A stretch of 64,000 bases of DNA from Trichodelitschia bisporula (taxonomy: Eukaryota; Ascomycota; Dothideomycetes; Phaeotrichales; Phaeotrichaceae), in contig ML996701.1 in assembly GCA_010356995.1 (NCBI GenBank), forward strand, positions 302,963 through 366,962. Reading direction: 5' to 3'. Each line of letters starts with the position of its first letter. Position 1 is the first letter of the stretch. A program made the position numbers and the translations under genes. Under the pieces are notes generated by a model that was not told where the DNA came from, did not search any database, and saw only the letters and a list, made by a program, of their open reading frames with translations. This document shows, piece after piece, positions 34,842-47,505 of this stretch.

Positions 34842-37800
34842 TCAGATAAACCCCTTCGTAGCACTCACCCTCCTCAACTGCCTATGCACTATAACCGCCT
34901 GTTCAGCCCCCGAGCCCGGCAAACTCCCTCCCTCAGAAGAACGTTCCGGCACCGACTGTGACACAACCGAGCCTGCGCGCCCACCACGCACACTGCCCAC
35001 CTCACTGCCCGGAACCTGCAGTCCACCAGACACGGGACCACGCGCACTCCCGCGCTCCACGCGGAGGGCCTTCCACCCCTCCAACTCGCGTTCCAGCCTC
35101 AGCGCCCTTTCGCGCTCTTCGCGCAGCTCGCGTTCAGCTCGCTTGGCCGCGAGCTGGTTCGTGGAGTCTGAGGTCTGGAGCTCGTCGATCGTGCCCAAAA
35201 GGGTCGAGATCTTATCCCTCGCCTTACTGAGATCATCGGACAACGTGTTGTTCGCCTTCTCGCGCCGCTCAATCTGCTGCTGCAAATCGCGCACCGTGCG
35301 GTCAACAGAGCGCACGCTCCTCGCCTCCTCCGAGCGGCGCTCCTGCGCGGCTTCCAGGTCGCGTTCCAGCTGGGTAAGGTTAGAAACGGGGGGCCAAAAG
35401 CGGCGGGGGGTACGGGAACTTGCCTCTTGGATGCGGCCGTTGAGGAACTTGACGTCATGGGAGGCGGACGTGTATGTCTGTGTCTCAAGATCCACCAAGC
35501 GGAGCTGCAGCTCGCGGACGCTCTTCTCGAGCGCCGCCTTGTCCTTATGCAACTGCACGTTGAGTTCGCGCTCAACTTGTATTTCCTTCTGCGTTTCCTG
35601 CGCTAGCGCGTCGGAGCGGCGCATCTTACCAATCGCAGCGGCGACAATGTCTTCCTGCTGCGCGACGCTGGCCTTGAGCTGCAGGAAGTTGCGGTCGATG
35701 ATGGCGGCGTTGCGCAGGGTGGGGTTTTCCACGTTGACCAGATCTTCGAGGCGGGAGGTTGTTTCGTTGAGCCGCGCTTCGATGCTCTTCTTCTCGCGCA
35801 TGAGCGCATCGCGCTCCTCGCTCACCTCGTCGATGTTGGAGCGCAGGCTGCGCACCTGCTGCAGCAGATTCACGATCTTAGTCTGCGCGTCGTTATGCGC
35901 GCTCACGGCCTCGTCGCGGCTCTGGCTCAGCTCCTGCACAATCATGTCCAGGCGCCCCTTCTCCTTGGCCCAGGTGGACGAGTTGAGTACCTCGTCGTCC
36001 CACTTCCCGCGCAGCTCCTCGATCTCGTCGCGCAGGCGGCCGTTCTCCTCACGGACATGAATAACATTATCGCGCTCGACCTCGAGCTCGTTGGACAAAG
36101 CCGAGAGCTCGGCTTGGTACTTCTTGCGCGTCTGCTCGAAGGAGAGTTCCTTGTCCTCGATCTCGACGGCGCGTTGCGAGCGGTAGTCCTCGAGCTCGTT
36201 CTGCAGGCGCTTCTTCGCCTGGACCGCACCATCGAGATCGGCTGAGAGATCCTCGACACGCTCCTCGAATTGCTGCAGTTGCCTTTGGAGATCCTCAACC
36301 GTGGCGTCCATGGCCTTGCGCTCGGACATGATGCTCGCGCACGTCTCCTCAGCCTCGCGCGCCTGAGTCTTGGCAAACTGTTCCGCGCGCGTCGCCTTAA
36401 GAACCGCAATCTCAGCTTGCTCGAGCTTGCTGAAATACTCGTCAGCACGCGATTTGTACAAATTGAGACTAGAGACTGTATCCAAGTACTTGGAAGTCTC
36501 GCTGTCGAGGCGGATCTGGAGGTCCGAAAACTCCTGCAACAGCTGCGCGTGGTTGGCGTCCAGCTGCTCGTGCTCGTACTGCTTCTCCTCCAGCGCCATC
36601 TTGTAGTCGCGGGTTTCCATCTCGGCGGAAATCTTGCCTTGCTTGACGTCGTCAAAGGCGGTCTTTGCGTCGGCCAGCTCGTTGACGGCGTTGTTGTGGG
36701 CTTGCAGCAGGGCCTTGCGGCCTTGCTCTTGCGAGCTGAGCAGGTCGTAGAGCTCTTCGTGGGACCTCGCTTGCACTTCCTGAAGCGTGAGCTCGCCAGT
36801 GTGCAGACTATGTTCCAGCGCGGACACTTTCTTCGCAGAGTCGTCGAGCATGTCATGCAGGCGGTAATTTTCGCGCTCGAGCTTCTGCACACGGCGCAGC
36901 GAGGGACTATCATCCATCCAAGCCGCCTTGTTAGGCGAACGCTCGATCTGGCTCTGCAGATGGCGATTCCGCATCTCCGACATCTGGAGCTGATTCTGGA
37001 CCAATTCCAGTTCAGCCGCCAAATCCATACGGTTGTTGTACGTAACCGTGTCGACAGTGCGGTCCGACCTCGCCGAGGACTCGTTCGTGGCATTGCTGAT
37101 GTGGCGCTGGGTATTCGGCGTTGTGTAAGGCGAGAACGGGCGCTTGTTCTCGCCCGTATTCCGGCGCACCTGCGTCGGCGACGAGCGCGTGTTCACCTGG
37201 CTGTTGTTCATCTCCTCGAGCAGCGCGCGCTTAGAATCCGAATGGCGCGCATCCATCTCAGCCAGCTCGTCGCCATGGCGATGACGCAGCTCCGCAAGCT
37301 GCGACTCCATCTGTGTGCACTTCTCGCTCGCGATGCGGAGGGCCGCGCGAGTCGACTCCAACTTCTGAGCTAAGTCGACCGTGCGCGCGATGTCAGGCTT
37401 AGCTGACTCAAACGTGATGGCGATATCAGAGACCGAGGGGTCGAAGACCTTACGCAGGAGAATGAGCTGGTTGCGGCACTCGACGAGCTCCTTGTTAGCC
37501 TCGTCCAGGGACGCTTGCACCACGCGCGTGTTTTGCTGTGCCTGGGCGCGGAGTTGCTTTTCGGTCTCGAGCTTGCGATTCACCTCGGCGAGTTGCAGGT
37601 TCGTGGTCGAGGACATCTGTTCCGCATTGCGGGTGGTCTTGTGTTCGCGGTTGACTTCGTGCGTCAGGTCCTCAAGGCTGAGCGAGAGGCGCTCTTTCTG
37701 CTTCTCGAGCGAGGAAATGGTCAGTTGTGAATCTTCCAGATCCCGCGCGAGGCGACGAGCTTCCTCTTCAGCCTTGTGCTTCTCCGACGTAAGCTGAGCA

Positions 37801-40800
37801 ATCTTCGCGCGCTGGGTATCGCCGGCACGCGAGTTAGACCGCGCAATATCGAGGTTCTTCTGCTGGATCTTGTTAAGCAGCGCGCGGTTGTCGTTCTCAG
37901 ACGCAGCCAAGCGGCCCTTAATGGTAACCAGCTCGCGCTCAAGGCGCTCCTTGTGTTGGTCCTCGTGGTGCCGGAAGTTGTCCGAGTCGGCCATCATCTG
38001 CGTCAAGCCCTGGACCTCATCGGCGAGCTTATTGCGCTCCTCAATGACTTCGTCAAGCTCCCGCTCGCGAGTATCGAGCTCCTTCCGCAGAGCAGCCTGG
38101 CGCTCGTTCGCAGCGCGGAGTGCCTTCTTCTCAACCGCAGCCTCGGCGTGGAGCTTTTCCTCTTGCAGCTCAAGGTACTTTTCGCGGAGCGTCCTAAGCT
38201 CGAGTTGGAAGTCCTTGCGCTCTTTCTCGGCCACAGCACGAGCCTCAGTAGTGCGGCGGAGCACGTCCTGCTGAACGTACATCTCCTTCTCGATGGTGAT
38301 CTTGGCGTCATTCAGAGAGTCGAACTCCTGCTTCAGTGAAGAGTACTTGTGTTCGCTGAGCATTTCAACATCATCACGAGACTGACGTTCGCGACTCAGG
38401 TCCTTCTGCACCGAAACGAGCTCGCCACGCAGGTCGTCGACTTGCCGCTCGAGGACCTTGCGGGTTTGGTCATCCGAGATGCGTTCCTCGAGCATCCGAC
38501 GAGCATCAGCGGCCTCCTGTTCGAGTTGGGAGTTGTGGAGCTTCATTCCTTCCATCTCAGCCTGGGCATCCCGAAGGCGTTCCTGGACGGACTCATGCTT
38601 GAAGGTAAGACGTTCCTTCTCATCTTCGAACATCTTGCGGTCGAACTCAGCCTTACGCAGGTCGGACTTGAGGACGGCCATTTCGCTGTCCTTGCGACGG
38701 ATGACGTCTTCGAAGCTCGAGGAGGTGGTGGAGAGGTCGTCGATTTGGCGTCTGATATCGCGGTTCTCGTCAATAAGCTCCTTGATCTGCTTACGCGTGG
38801 CTGCAACCTCCTTTGCCGACGCAGCAAGCTCGATGTCCACATCCTGCTCGTTCTTCAGCAACTTAGCCTCGAGATCTTTGAGCTTCCGTTCCTTGAGCGC
38901 GAGATGGCTGTTGAGCATCTTTACTTCCTGCTCGAGCTTCTCCTCCTCTTCGCTGCGCTGAGAGCGCGAATGCTCGAGCTCAGTCATTTGGGCGTCCAGC
39001 TCCGAGATGCGATCCAACAAGTCTTGCTTCTCGCCTTCCAGCGAGCTGATGATCTCCCCCGCTTGCTCGAGCTGCTTCCGCCAAGCGTCAGCCTCCTCCT
39101 CGGTCTTTTTCTTCGCCATCATCAGCTCATCAAGTTGATCTTCCAGGTTCTCTTGGTCGTCAAGAGCTCCAGCAAGCTTGTCAGTCAGCTCAGCCTCGCG
39201 ATCCTGAAGCCGCTTAAAGATCTCATCCTTGTCGAGCGCCAGTGCGCGCTCGCTCTCAAGGGTATGTTGAATACGCTGGATTTCATGCTCAGCGCGCCGA
39301 CGCTCCTCCTCCAGCCTCTGCTTGTCCGAAAGTTCCACCTGGACCTTCTCTTCCAGCTTGTGAATCATCTCATCACGCTTCTTCATCTCTGCAGCCTGGC
39401 GGGTAGCGCCGAGGAGAGGCTTCATCCGGACGAATAGCCGCCACCACGGGTTGGTCTGCATCTGCGAGTAGATCTGGAAGTTGTGTTGGATGATACGGGT
39501 CGCCTCTGCTCGATACAGACGCTTGTTAGCGATCCGGCGCTGAACGAATCCGCGAGCTACTGATTGGAAGCGCGCCATGATTTCGCTGATGAGCTTGTCG
39601 CGGCGCTCCTCGAGATCGGCAAGGACGCCCGCACGAAAGAAAACCTTGGTGAGACCGACGCGGTAGAAGGCTCGGTCCATATTGAGCTTTTCGAGCATAA
39701 GCTTTGCGGCGACTTGGCCCTCGAGGTATGCCTTTGGCATGTCACGGCAAAGAACCTCATAGCGTTGTCGGAACTCCGCAAAGGGCAATCTGTTGGGGAA
39801 CCCAGTGCGGGCAATCCGAATGCCTTCCAAGACACCGTTGCAGCGAAGCTGGTCTAGAACGAGGGGCGCGCTGAATTGCTTTGCCTTCTTTTTGTGATTC
39901 GGCAGAATGCAGCGCACGAAATGGGGATGGGTTGAGTGAAGCTGGTTCATCAGCGTAGAGAGCTGCTCCTTGTGGCGCTGAGCGACGGTGCGGAAGAGGC
40001 CCTTTTTCACACGGCTTCGCATTCCACCGGTCTCTTCATCGGGGTCCAGGCAATCTGAGAACAGGTGCGCGATATGCTTCTCCCGAGAAGAGGCCAACAG
40101 TTTTGTCACGTTGTCCGGGAGCGGATCCTTGTTCTTCTCCAGCCAGCCTTCGGTAGAGTATTCCACCTCCGCCGCATAGTGCGTCAAAACGAAGCCATGC
40201 GTCATAAGTGAGCGACGGTACTTGGGCGTCTTACGATCCCAAAGAGCATGCAGCTTCTCCGTGAACGTGACGTCCGTTGCTTTGGGCATAACGCAGTCCT
40301 CGTCCAGGCACGAGAAGACACCGATGGGGTTCGAGAGTTCGATCAAGTCAATGGTTGGTTGGAGGTCCTTTCCGAAGTCGATAAACTTCCACTCAATCTG
40401 CTCTCGGGCGTATTCTTCCTGCTCCAGAACAAACATGTGGTGATTGAAGAATTGCTGCAGCTTCTCGTTGGTGTAATTGATACAGAGCTGCTCGAAGCTG
40501 TTCTCGTCGAAGATTTCAAACCCGGCAATATCCAACACGCCAATGAAGTGCGAGTCATCAGAACCGGCACCTGAGCGATCAAGCTGGCGGTTGATGCGGT
40601 CCACAAGGTCACCGAAGCCGCGCTCGTAGATACCCTTTGCAAGAGCGCTGATCGCCAGCCGCACCTGTTCCGGAGTTTGGACCTTCTCCACGAGCTCCCG
40701 CCCGGCACGCACGCGGGGGTGGAGGATGGATTTAATGAACTGCTCAGAGGATATACCAAGCAGGTGGCAAACCTTGTCGACGTGTGTACGCGACTCGGGC

Positions 40801-42279
40801 GCCAGAGCGGCCTGGTCAGCATGTCGGCTCTCTTTCATGACCGCAATGTTGCCGAGATGGAGGATCGCCGCAAGAGTCCGAAAGATGGAGTTCTGCTCAT
40901 CCTCGGAAAAGCCCATGATGTGGAAGGCTTCGAGAAGAAGATTCCACTCCTCGAGATCGGAAACGCCCGTGATGGTGTCATTGCCTTGCCGCGTGTACTC
41001 GAAGTCCTCGATGTCCATGTCATTCAGCAGGAAGTTCTTCTTCATGCGAGGGTCGCTTCCCCGCAGTAACTGGTAGAAAATATGGTAGTTGCGCTCAGTG
41101 GAGTTGAGCTTCACAACGCGCGACTTCTCAAGCAGATACCAGTCGATGTAGGCGCCGGCAATTTGACCCGACCGGGTGAATTCAATACGGATGAACTTGC
41201 CGAAACGCGAAGAGTTGTTGTTCCGCACAGTCTGCGCATTACCGAACGCCTCGAGAATTGGATTGGCTCTGAGAATCTGCTCCGACAGATTGGAAGCCTG
41301 CCGCATGCCCGTTTTGGCAGCTCGGGGAGTGTCCGAAGTAGCGACAGCGGCGAGATATTGGATCACCTTCTTGGTATTCTCCGTCTTTCCTGCGCCGGAC
41401 TCTCCCGTGACGAGGATGCTCTGATTGCGCCCCTCTTCTACTAGGTTGCGGAAGGCCTCGTCGGCCATAGCGAAAATGTGCGGCTTCGTGTCTTCACGGC
41501 TTCTTCCACGGTACAGGTTGATGTAGTCGCGGCTGTAAATAGGGAGAGGACAGTAAGGATTGACGGTAACCAAAAACAGCCCGGAATATGTCTACAGTTG
41601 TCAATACGCTGCATATGTAGTCTACGGAGTTCCTTACGTATATCAAGTCGGCTTGGTACCGCATGTGCAGGTTGTGTACCACCGACGCCTCGTTCAGATG
41701 CGTCAGCTCGGCCATGTCATCTGCTTTGTCGAACTTGGCCGGATTGACCTTGTCAACGTCGTCAGGATGCACTGTCCGTTGCTGCGATATGTTAGCACTG
41801 GGGGGGTCGCGATACATGATGCCTTTGCTCACACTGTCGTCGTCACACTGAACGAGAAGCTGCCCGTCAGAGAGCTCCTCAACCACCCACCCGCGCACGA
41901 ATGCCGTCGCCGGATCCTTCAGCCAGACATATCTCCTTCCGGAGAAATCGTTCTCGCCTTCTATACCGCGTACCGGCTCCATGCCAGACTGCATATCGTC
42001 AGATGTGATGAATGTCGGAGCAAAGGTCCCGGAGGCTGGAGGATTGCCGCGGTGAGAGTTTGATCGTGTGCGGATCGAATTGTTGCGGGAGGGCGCAGTT
42101 GCTCCGCTCAGCGTCGACAAGGAGCGGACATGGCCCTGACCTTGTGAAGCGAAAGGCGACGGAGCTATCATGGACTTTGGTCGATTACCGGTAGAGGGTG
42201 ATATAGGAGCCGGCGAAGCGGAGTTCCTTGCGAACGGACTGTTTCGCCATTTGGGACCATCCTGTGCGGGGGCACTCAT
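34842..42279 (-). CDS. Class II myosin heavy chain
   Basis: Conventional myosin motor that drives contractile-ring assembly and septation in hyphae. Four exons: 42279-41833, 41781-41638, 41591-35424 and 35369-34842, giving about 2,428 aa, the size of Aspergillus MyoB. The N-terminus (~110 aa) is Ser/Pro-rich and disordered, followed by an SH3-like fold (RYVWLKDPATAFVRGW). The motor has GESGAGKT (about 260-267, P-loop), NNSSRFGKF (switch I), DIAGFEIF (switch II) and LEGIRIARTGFPNRL (relay/SH region). An IQ-type segment (ARFQSVARGFVQRR) precedes a coiled-coil tail of about 1,500 residues. The 51-bp intron 41782-41832 and the 54-bp intron 35370-35423 are both 3n long without stops, and the latter has a GC donor. 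The gene is divergent from the Red1-like gene, 648 bp between starts. Confidence 0.94.
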
Positions 42280-42927
42280 GATGAAGGGATGGGATTAGGA
42301 GCGTAAACAGAGATAAAAAGCAGTAAAAGCAGCACTGCGCACCCCAGAAGCGCCTGAATCGTTCTCAATGCGAAAAACACAAACTAGAAGCAAAGAGCGC
42401 CAGCAACTGTGAGCATGGCGGAAGCAGCGGTGGAGGTTGATGAAGTTAGCTGGGTTGTGTTTGAACACCCCAAAGCATTTGTTTACACCCACCAAGTCCG
42501 GCGTCACCACTGACACCGGGCCAGCGAGCACGGTCCAATGAGCTCGCGCGACCGGAAGCGCGCCAAATCATGTGATCGGCAGTGCCCGGCCCGTGCCAAG
42601 GTAAACTCGGCTTGGCATCACCAGCAGCAACTGTCGAGATTCCTACGTCGCCAACCTCTTCCCCTTCTTTCATCCACTTCTCTCCCTCTTCCATACCTCC
42701 AACTCACTCCAGTCATCGCCTCAGCATCGTCGCAGTGGAGCAACAGAACATCTAGCACACTTTCCGCAAGCCCGAGTACGCTCCACATAAGCGCTTTACG
42801 CGCTGTACTGCAACAACTTTCGTAGCCTGATCGCATTCTTGACGCTTTCCGCTTGCCGTTCAAGGCCGCGTACCACCACCCAGAACCACTTCCATCCGGC
42901 GGCAAGAGCCAACAGATATACGTTGCC
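42280..42927. promoter_or_regulatory. Divergent promoter region, myosin II / Red1-like gene
   Basis: The 648 bp between two divergent ATGs includes a pyrimidine-rich stretch (about 42640-42720) of the kind that often precedes fungal transcription starts. No binding site can be named. Confidence 0.4.
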
Positions 42928-45900
42928 ATGAATTCCGCAGCTAATCTTCCCGGTTCAGCGTTCGCAGGCTATCCGCCGCCAGGATTCAACTATTACGAGC
43001 AGTCACCCTATCAGCAAAACCCTTCTCCAGGACAGCAGACAATGGCGCTGCCTTCGTACGCGGAGGCCAGCTCCCTGCCAGTGCGTAGCGTAAGTGGACA
43101 GCAGCAAAATACTCCGACACTTCCGTTAGGCTACGCGCCGCTATATAATCACTTCTGGGGGAATGCACAGTCTCCGTACCACCCTCCGCCTCCGCCACCT
43201 CATGCGCAAGGTTTCAACAATGGAGCTCCATCCCAACCTCCACAGCAGTATACGGGACAAGCTCCCCTTTCACATCCTCCCCAGCCCGCTTCAGCGCTGC
43301 TATCGCCTCGTACGCCCTTTTCACACCGTGGCGGGCAGCCTGGTCAGGGTCCACGCAATTCCAATCGCTTCAAGCCTCGAAATGCTCGTCGCGAAGAAGG
43401 AGAAGTGAGCGAAGAAAGCGGTGTCTATACGCCCACTTCGTGGAACTCGGGAGATGCCAATTCGTACACTCCCAATCCTTTTCCCCTTGACGGGGCCGCA
43501 GATTCTCCGCAATCAAGCGTCTCTCAAAAGGGTTATTCTGTGGCGCAGTGGCAGCCCTCCCTTCTGCCAGCCCATGAATCGCCTGCAAATCATCATACTG
43601 ACCAGCTTTGGAAGCGCTCGGCTGCTTCGCAGCCGTCTTCCCCGCAGCTCCCTCCGGGGTTACCGACGTTAAAGAAGCCATCTGCATTGTCTCGCCAGCT
43701 GGAGACCGATGACGCGGGTCACGCTCAGTCGCACGCAGTGAAGACCTCGGGCCATCAACAACCGCAAGCTACTATCCAGCTTCGCGACGAGCGGAAGTGG
43801 GCCGTGGACGCACTGAAATGGTTGAACTCGAACGGCGTCACGCCCGAGGCGGTGTTTGAGCTTTTGCAGGTAAAGCCCGACCAAGTACAAGAGCTCTGTC
43901 GCCTGGTTCGGGAAGCCGGCTTGCCTGTGCCGGCAACTTTAGCCGCTGCTCCTTCGGCTCCGGCTGCTGTGGGTTCCGGCTTCACCGTTGAACAACCTCC
44001 GTGTACTGACGCGAGTGTCAATGGATCTGAGGTTAAGCAAGACAAGGCCCCAGTCAAAGGTAACATCGCACCCTTCTGCTTAATGTTCAGCTAACCCGTG
44101 CCACAGTGAATGGTTCTGTTGCCAAAGCCCCTTTGAGCCAAGAAAGTGTGAAGTCAGCTGCCCAGCGTCCCGTACAAGAGACCCCTCCAGCATCACTTCC
44201 AGCTAAGCCAGCTAAAGAGGCCATGCCGGCATCCCTTCCAGCCAAGCCAGCTAAGACTGAGGGCTCCCGGCAGGAGTACATCGCCCGCTTGCAAGCCGCT
44301 AAAGCGAAGAAATCTGGCATCGCGCAGGAAGGCGTTTCTGCCTCTCCTGTAGACCACCGTGGCGCTGAACCACTTCTCAGAGGATCCGGGGCCCAAGGCA
44401 ATGGCGTTTCTCAGCCTACCGCAGTGAATGGTGTCGCAAAGGTCACCACGTCGGCCTCCAGCGCCTCAGACGTCTCCACTCCTACCATGTCCAACAGCGA
44501 CCTTCAGACCCAGACATCCAGTCGCGTTGAGTCCGTGTCGGCCGAAGACACAGTGCCCCGCACGACAGCTCTTGTGTCCGCAGTGCCTCCGATTCCGGGC
44601 CTGTTCCTCGGTGGTCAGCAGTCGGGGCCAGCTTCGCTGCCTTCGAAGCCAGTCTCCTTCACCATACCGGTTCCGAAAACTCGCCAACAGAATCTGGCTG
44701 GCACCGCTACCAATACGAAGGTGTCTGAGCTGAAGAGCCAGGCTGCACCGAGTCTTTCCCGCCGCTCTTCAAGCTTCGCCAACTGTCGTGACCATCAGGA
44801 ACGCGTAGTCATCGAAGTTAGCGGTGATGAAGACAGTGAAATGGAGGATGCGCCGCCGATCAAGTCTGCCGGGGCGCATACGCCACAGCAACCTGAACCG
44901 GTGGACCTGAAGCTCAAACAGGCCCGGATCGAGGAGGAAAAACGGCAGCTTGCTAAGAAGATTGCGATGTTGGAGCAGCGGAGGCTCGCAAAGCAGAGTG
45001 CGACACTTACCATCCCCAAGAAAGCTCTGTTCAGCGCACCGATGAGCCCCGCCCCGGTCGACAACGGCGTCGGGACGTCGACTGGGGCCCCGAAGCCGCA
45101 ACAATCGGACGCAGGGAAAGCTATGGCTGAGGTTCCGAAGCTGCCCATTGATGTTCCGAAGCTGCCCGTTGAAGCTCCGAAGCTGCCCGTTGAGATTGCA
45201 AAGCCTCATTCGATCATTGCCGAGAAGGCACCTGTCGAAGTTCCCCTCGCCAAAATTGACGTGGTTGCTGCCCGGACCAAAACTTTCCCAGCGCCAGAAG
45301 CCGGTGCCAGCAAGGAATTTGAGGTCTCCCACCCCCCCCAGGTCATTGGCGTCAAGCGATCGGCTTCCACAGATGCGAATCCAGAGGTCAAGAAGAAGCG
45401 GGCCGACATACTGTCGAGGATGTTGGCCCTTCAGATGGAATTGGCACAGCTTGGTGATGAACCTGCTGAGGCCACAGACGAGTCTCCGGCGCCTCCAATG
45501 GTAACGGCTGAAGTTGTTGAGGAAGTCCGCCGCTCTGAGTCTGTGGTGATGCAGGAGCCCATTAAAGAAGTGCCAGTTTCCGAGCCCGCTGTGGTACAAA
45601 AGATTGTTGAGGAGGTGCCCGCCTCCGAGCCCGCTGTGGTGCAGAAGACTGTTGAAACGATGCCGGTCTCCGAGCCGGCTGCGTTGCAGACGACCGTTGA
45701 AGAGGCGTCCGCCTCCGAGCCTGTCGTTGTTACTTCTTCGGAAACGACCCCTGACGCTGCGGTGCCCTCAGCGTCGGAGTCTGAGTTGTACGAACCTACC
45801 GGCAGCATGGACACCCCGATGGAAATTGACGATGAGAGCGACTCCGATGATGCAATGGAGATCTCCAGCTCCGAGTCTGGCGAGATTCGCTCACCCAGCC

Positions 45901-46792
45901 CGGTATCCCCGGCCGTCACCGCTCCTATTCCAGGTCTCCCTCCGCCTGCAATGGTGGATATTACTAGGTCGCCATCGGTTCCTCAGGAACTTTGTCGTGC
46001 AGAGTTCACATCTCAGGTTCCGAACCACAGATCGAACGAAGGAGCGCCACTTCCGCCGCCCCCGCGCAACACGGCACAAGTGGACCGTTCTCAGATCACC
46101 AATCTGAAATTTCCACTTCCTGCTCGTCCTGAGCTTAGAGCCCACCTGAGGACGGGTCCTGAGGCGATGGTGGATTCAAAGGCTGACAATGCTGTTGAGC
46201 ATCCAGCTCCACGCGCTCCGTTCGCTAACTTCAGGGGGCGCGCGATCGGTGATGGCCCAGCTGACAGCACGTCTGAGTACCCCAAGCCCTTTATTCCGTA
46301 TGAAAGCCCATTGCGTGCGTTTCAAGGGTATCGGAACCACCCCGACTTCACGCAGGAGGTTGCGGGCGGTTTCCGATCCCTCACTTACAGCAATAACATC
46401 GTCAAGCGCAATCCGGACTTTAGAAAGCGCCTTTGTCCGTACGAGTGCTCTGGAGGTTCTTGCAACGATAAAGACTGTCCTTACATGCATTTCAACGAGC
46501 TTTCCCTTTCCGGTTTGTTTTCCTCTGCCCGGTCGTGAGCCGATATCTCCCATCTACCCCCGTTACCCCGGACGCCGGCTGACGCTGCTTAGATGACCAG
46601 ATTCTCGTTCAGCTCGGTCTGCCCATTCCGGGCTTGAGCGATGACGACCGTCGTCGTTGGACCGTTGAGCTGAAGGGCTTGATTGATCAGCTGCGGACAC
46701 AAGACGTCCGCGATACGGAGTACGTTGCTGCGAAGATCACGCAGTTCCGGCGCGATTTCCTTGGCGACCAGTCGCGTGTTTTGAACCTTTGA
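42928..46792 (+). CDS. Red1-like CCCH zinc-finger protein (MTREC/PAXT type)
   Basis: Probable scaffold of the nuclear RNA-elimination complex that feeds meiotic and cryptic transcripts to the exosome. Three exons: 42928-44059, 44107-46512 and 46593-46792 (introns 47 and 80 bp), giving 1,245 aa. The N-terminal third is Pro/Gln/Tyr-rich and disordered. A Glu/Lys coiled segment (KLKQARIEEEKRQLAKKIAMLEQ) and tandem motifs of the form PVSEPAVVQK...VEE follow. Near residue 1153 comes CPYECSGGSCNDKDCPYMH, the zf-C3H1 finger of Red1 and human ZFC3H1; after the last intron the sequence continues DDQILVQLGLPIPGLSDDDR, the conserved extension of that domain. ATG 42928 is the first ATG of the frame. The family call rests mainly on the finger; the rest is poorly conserved. 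Confidence 0.85.
45525..45735 (+). repeat. Coding repeats in the Red1-like gene
   Basis: About four imperfect units encode VSEPAVVQK(I/T)VEE and variants. They are in frame and in a disordered acidic stretch, so variation in copy number would be tolerated. Confidence 0.6.
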
Positions 46793-47050
46793 TACGGGTG
46801 AAATCTTCGGTGGGACGGCGTAAATGGTAAGGGTGTCCTGGGTTTGCTTGTTTTCTGCGCCTGATATCCCATTCAACCCTTCGGAGTCCCTTCTGGGAGC
46901 ATTTGGCGTCTGGATACATTCCAGTGGCGCTTGTAAGCACGCATCAACGGCGTTTGGTGGCCGTCTAAGCTACCTGGACATGGCGGGAATGAGCATTATG
47001 GCGGAGTAGTTAGAGAATTATCTGTTCTAGTCCATCCTTTCTCGCAGTGA

Positions 47051-47505
47051 CTATGATTCGGCTGACCGAAGCGCCTCGCGGACAAGCCCTTCCCAAGCCT
47101 CGCCTTCATTCCTGTGCACCTCCACCAAGCTGACCACGTCCTTGCGCCCCAGCGCCTTGCTCAAGTCGCTGTGATACACATGCGGAAAACACCAGCTCCC
47201 GCTCTGCTCCCACTTGACGCTGCGTTCCCCGCCGTCCCGCCCCTCCAGTGCTGCGAGCTCGAGCTGCAACAGCCAGATGCTGGTCTGGTTGGAGAAGAAC
47301 CGGCTCACCGTGCCCGGGACCTGGTTTTGTTTTAAATACTTGATTCTATCGGTCAGAACAACAGTACCTGTTCAGCGGTGCTGAGGTGGATGAAGCCGTC
47401 GTTGGCGTCGAGGTCGGATACGGGAAAGTAGTCTGGGAGGTCGTGGGGGGGAGGGGAGGGGAGGATCTTGTAGATATGGGTTGGGAGGGGGTCTGGGGGA
47501 GGCAT
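47051..47505 (-). CDS. DUF952 family protein
   Basis: Two exons, 47505-47368 and 47320-47051 (47-bp intron), giving 135 aa. The sequence has the DUF952 features: an IYKIL opening, the DLDANDGFIHLSTAEQ core and a C-terminal half with VPGTVSRFF, IWLLQLEL and FPHVYHSDLS. The family occurs in bacteria and fungi and has no established reaction. No signal or membrane segment is seen, so it is probably cytosolic. The frame is open upstream of the ATG chosen here, and the extension to 47628 lacks family sequence. The 3' end is 258 bp from the convergent Red1-like gene. Confidence 0.85.

Noticed and set aside
36270-37373. Long plus-strand frames inside the myosin gene
   Set aside because: They are antisense shadows of the coiled-coil tail, whose Glu/Leu/Lys-rich codons leave the opposite strand open.
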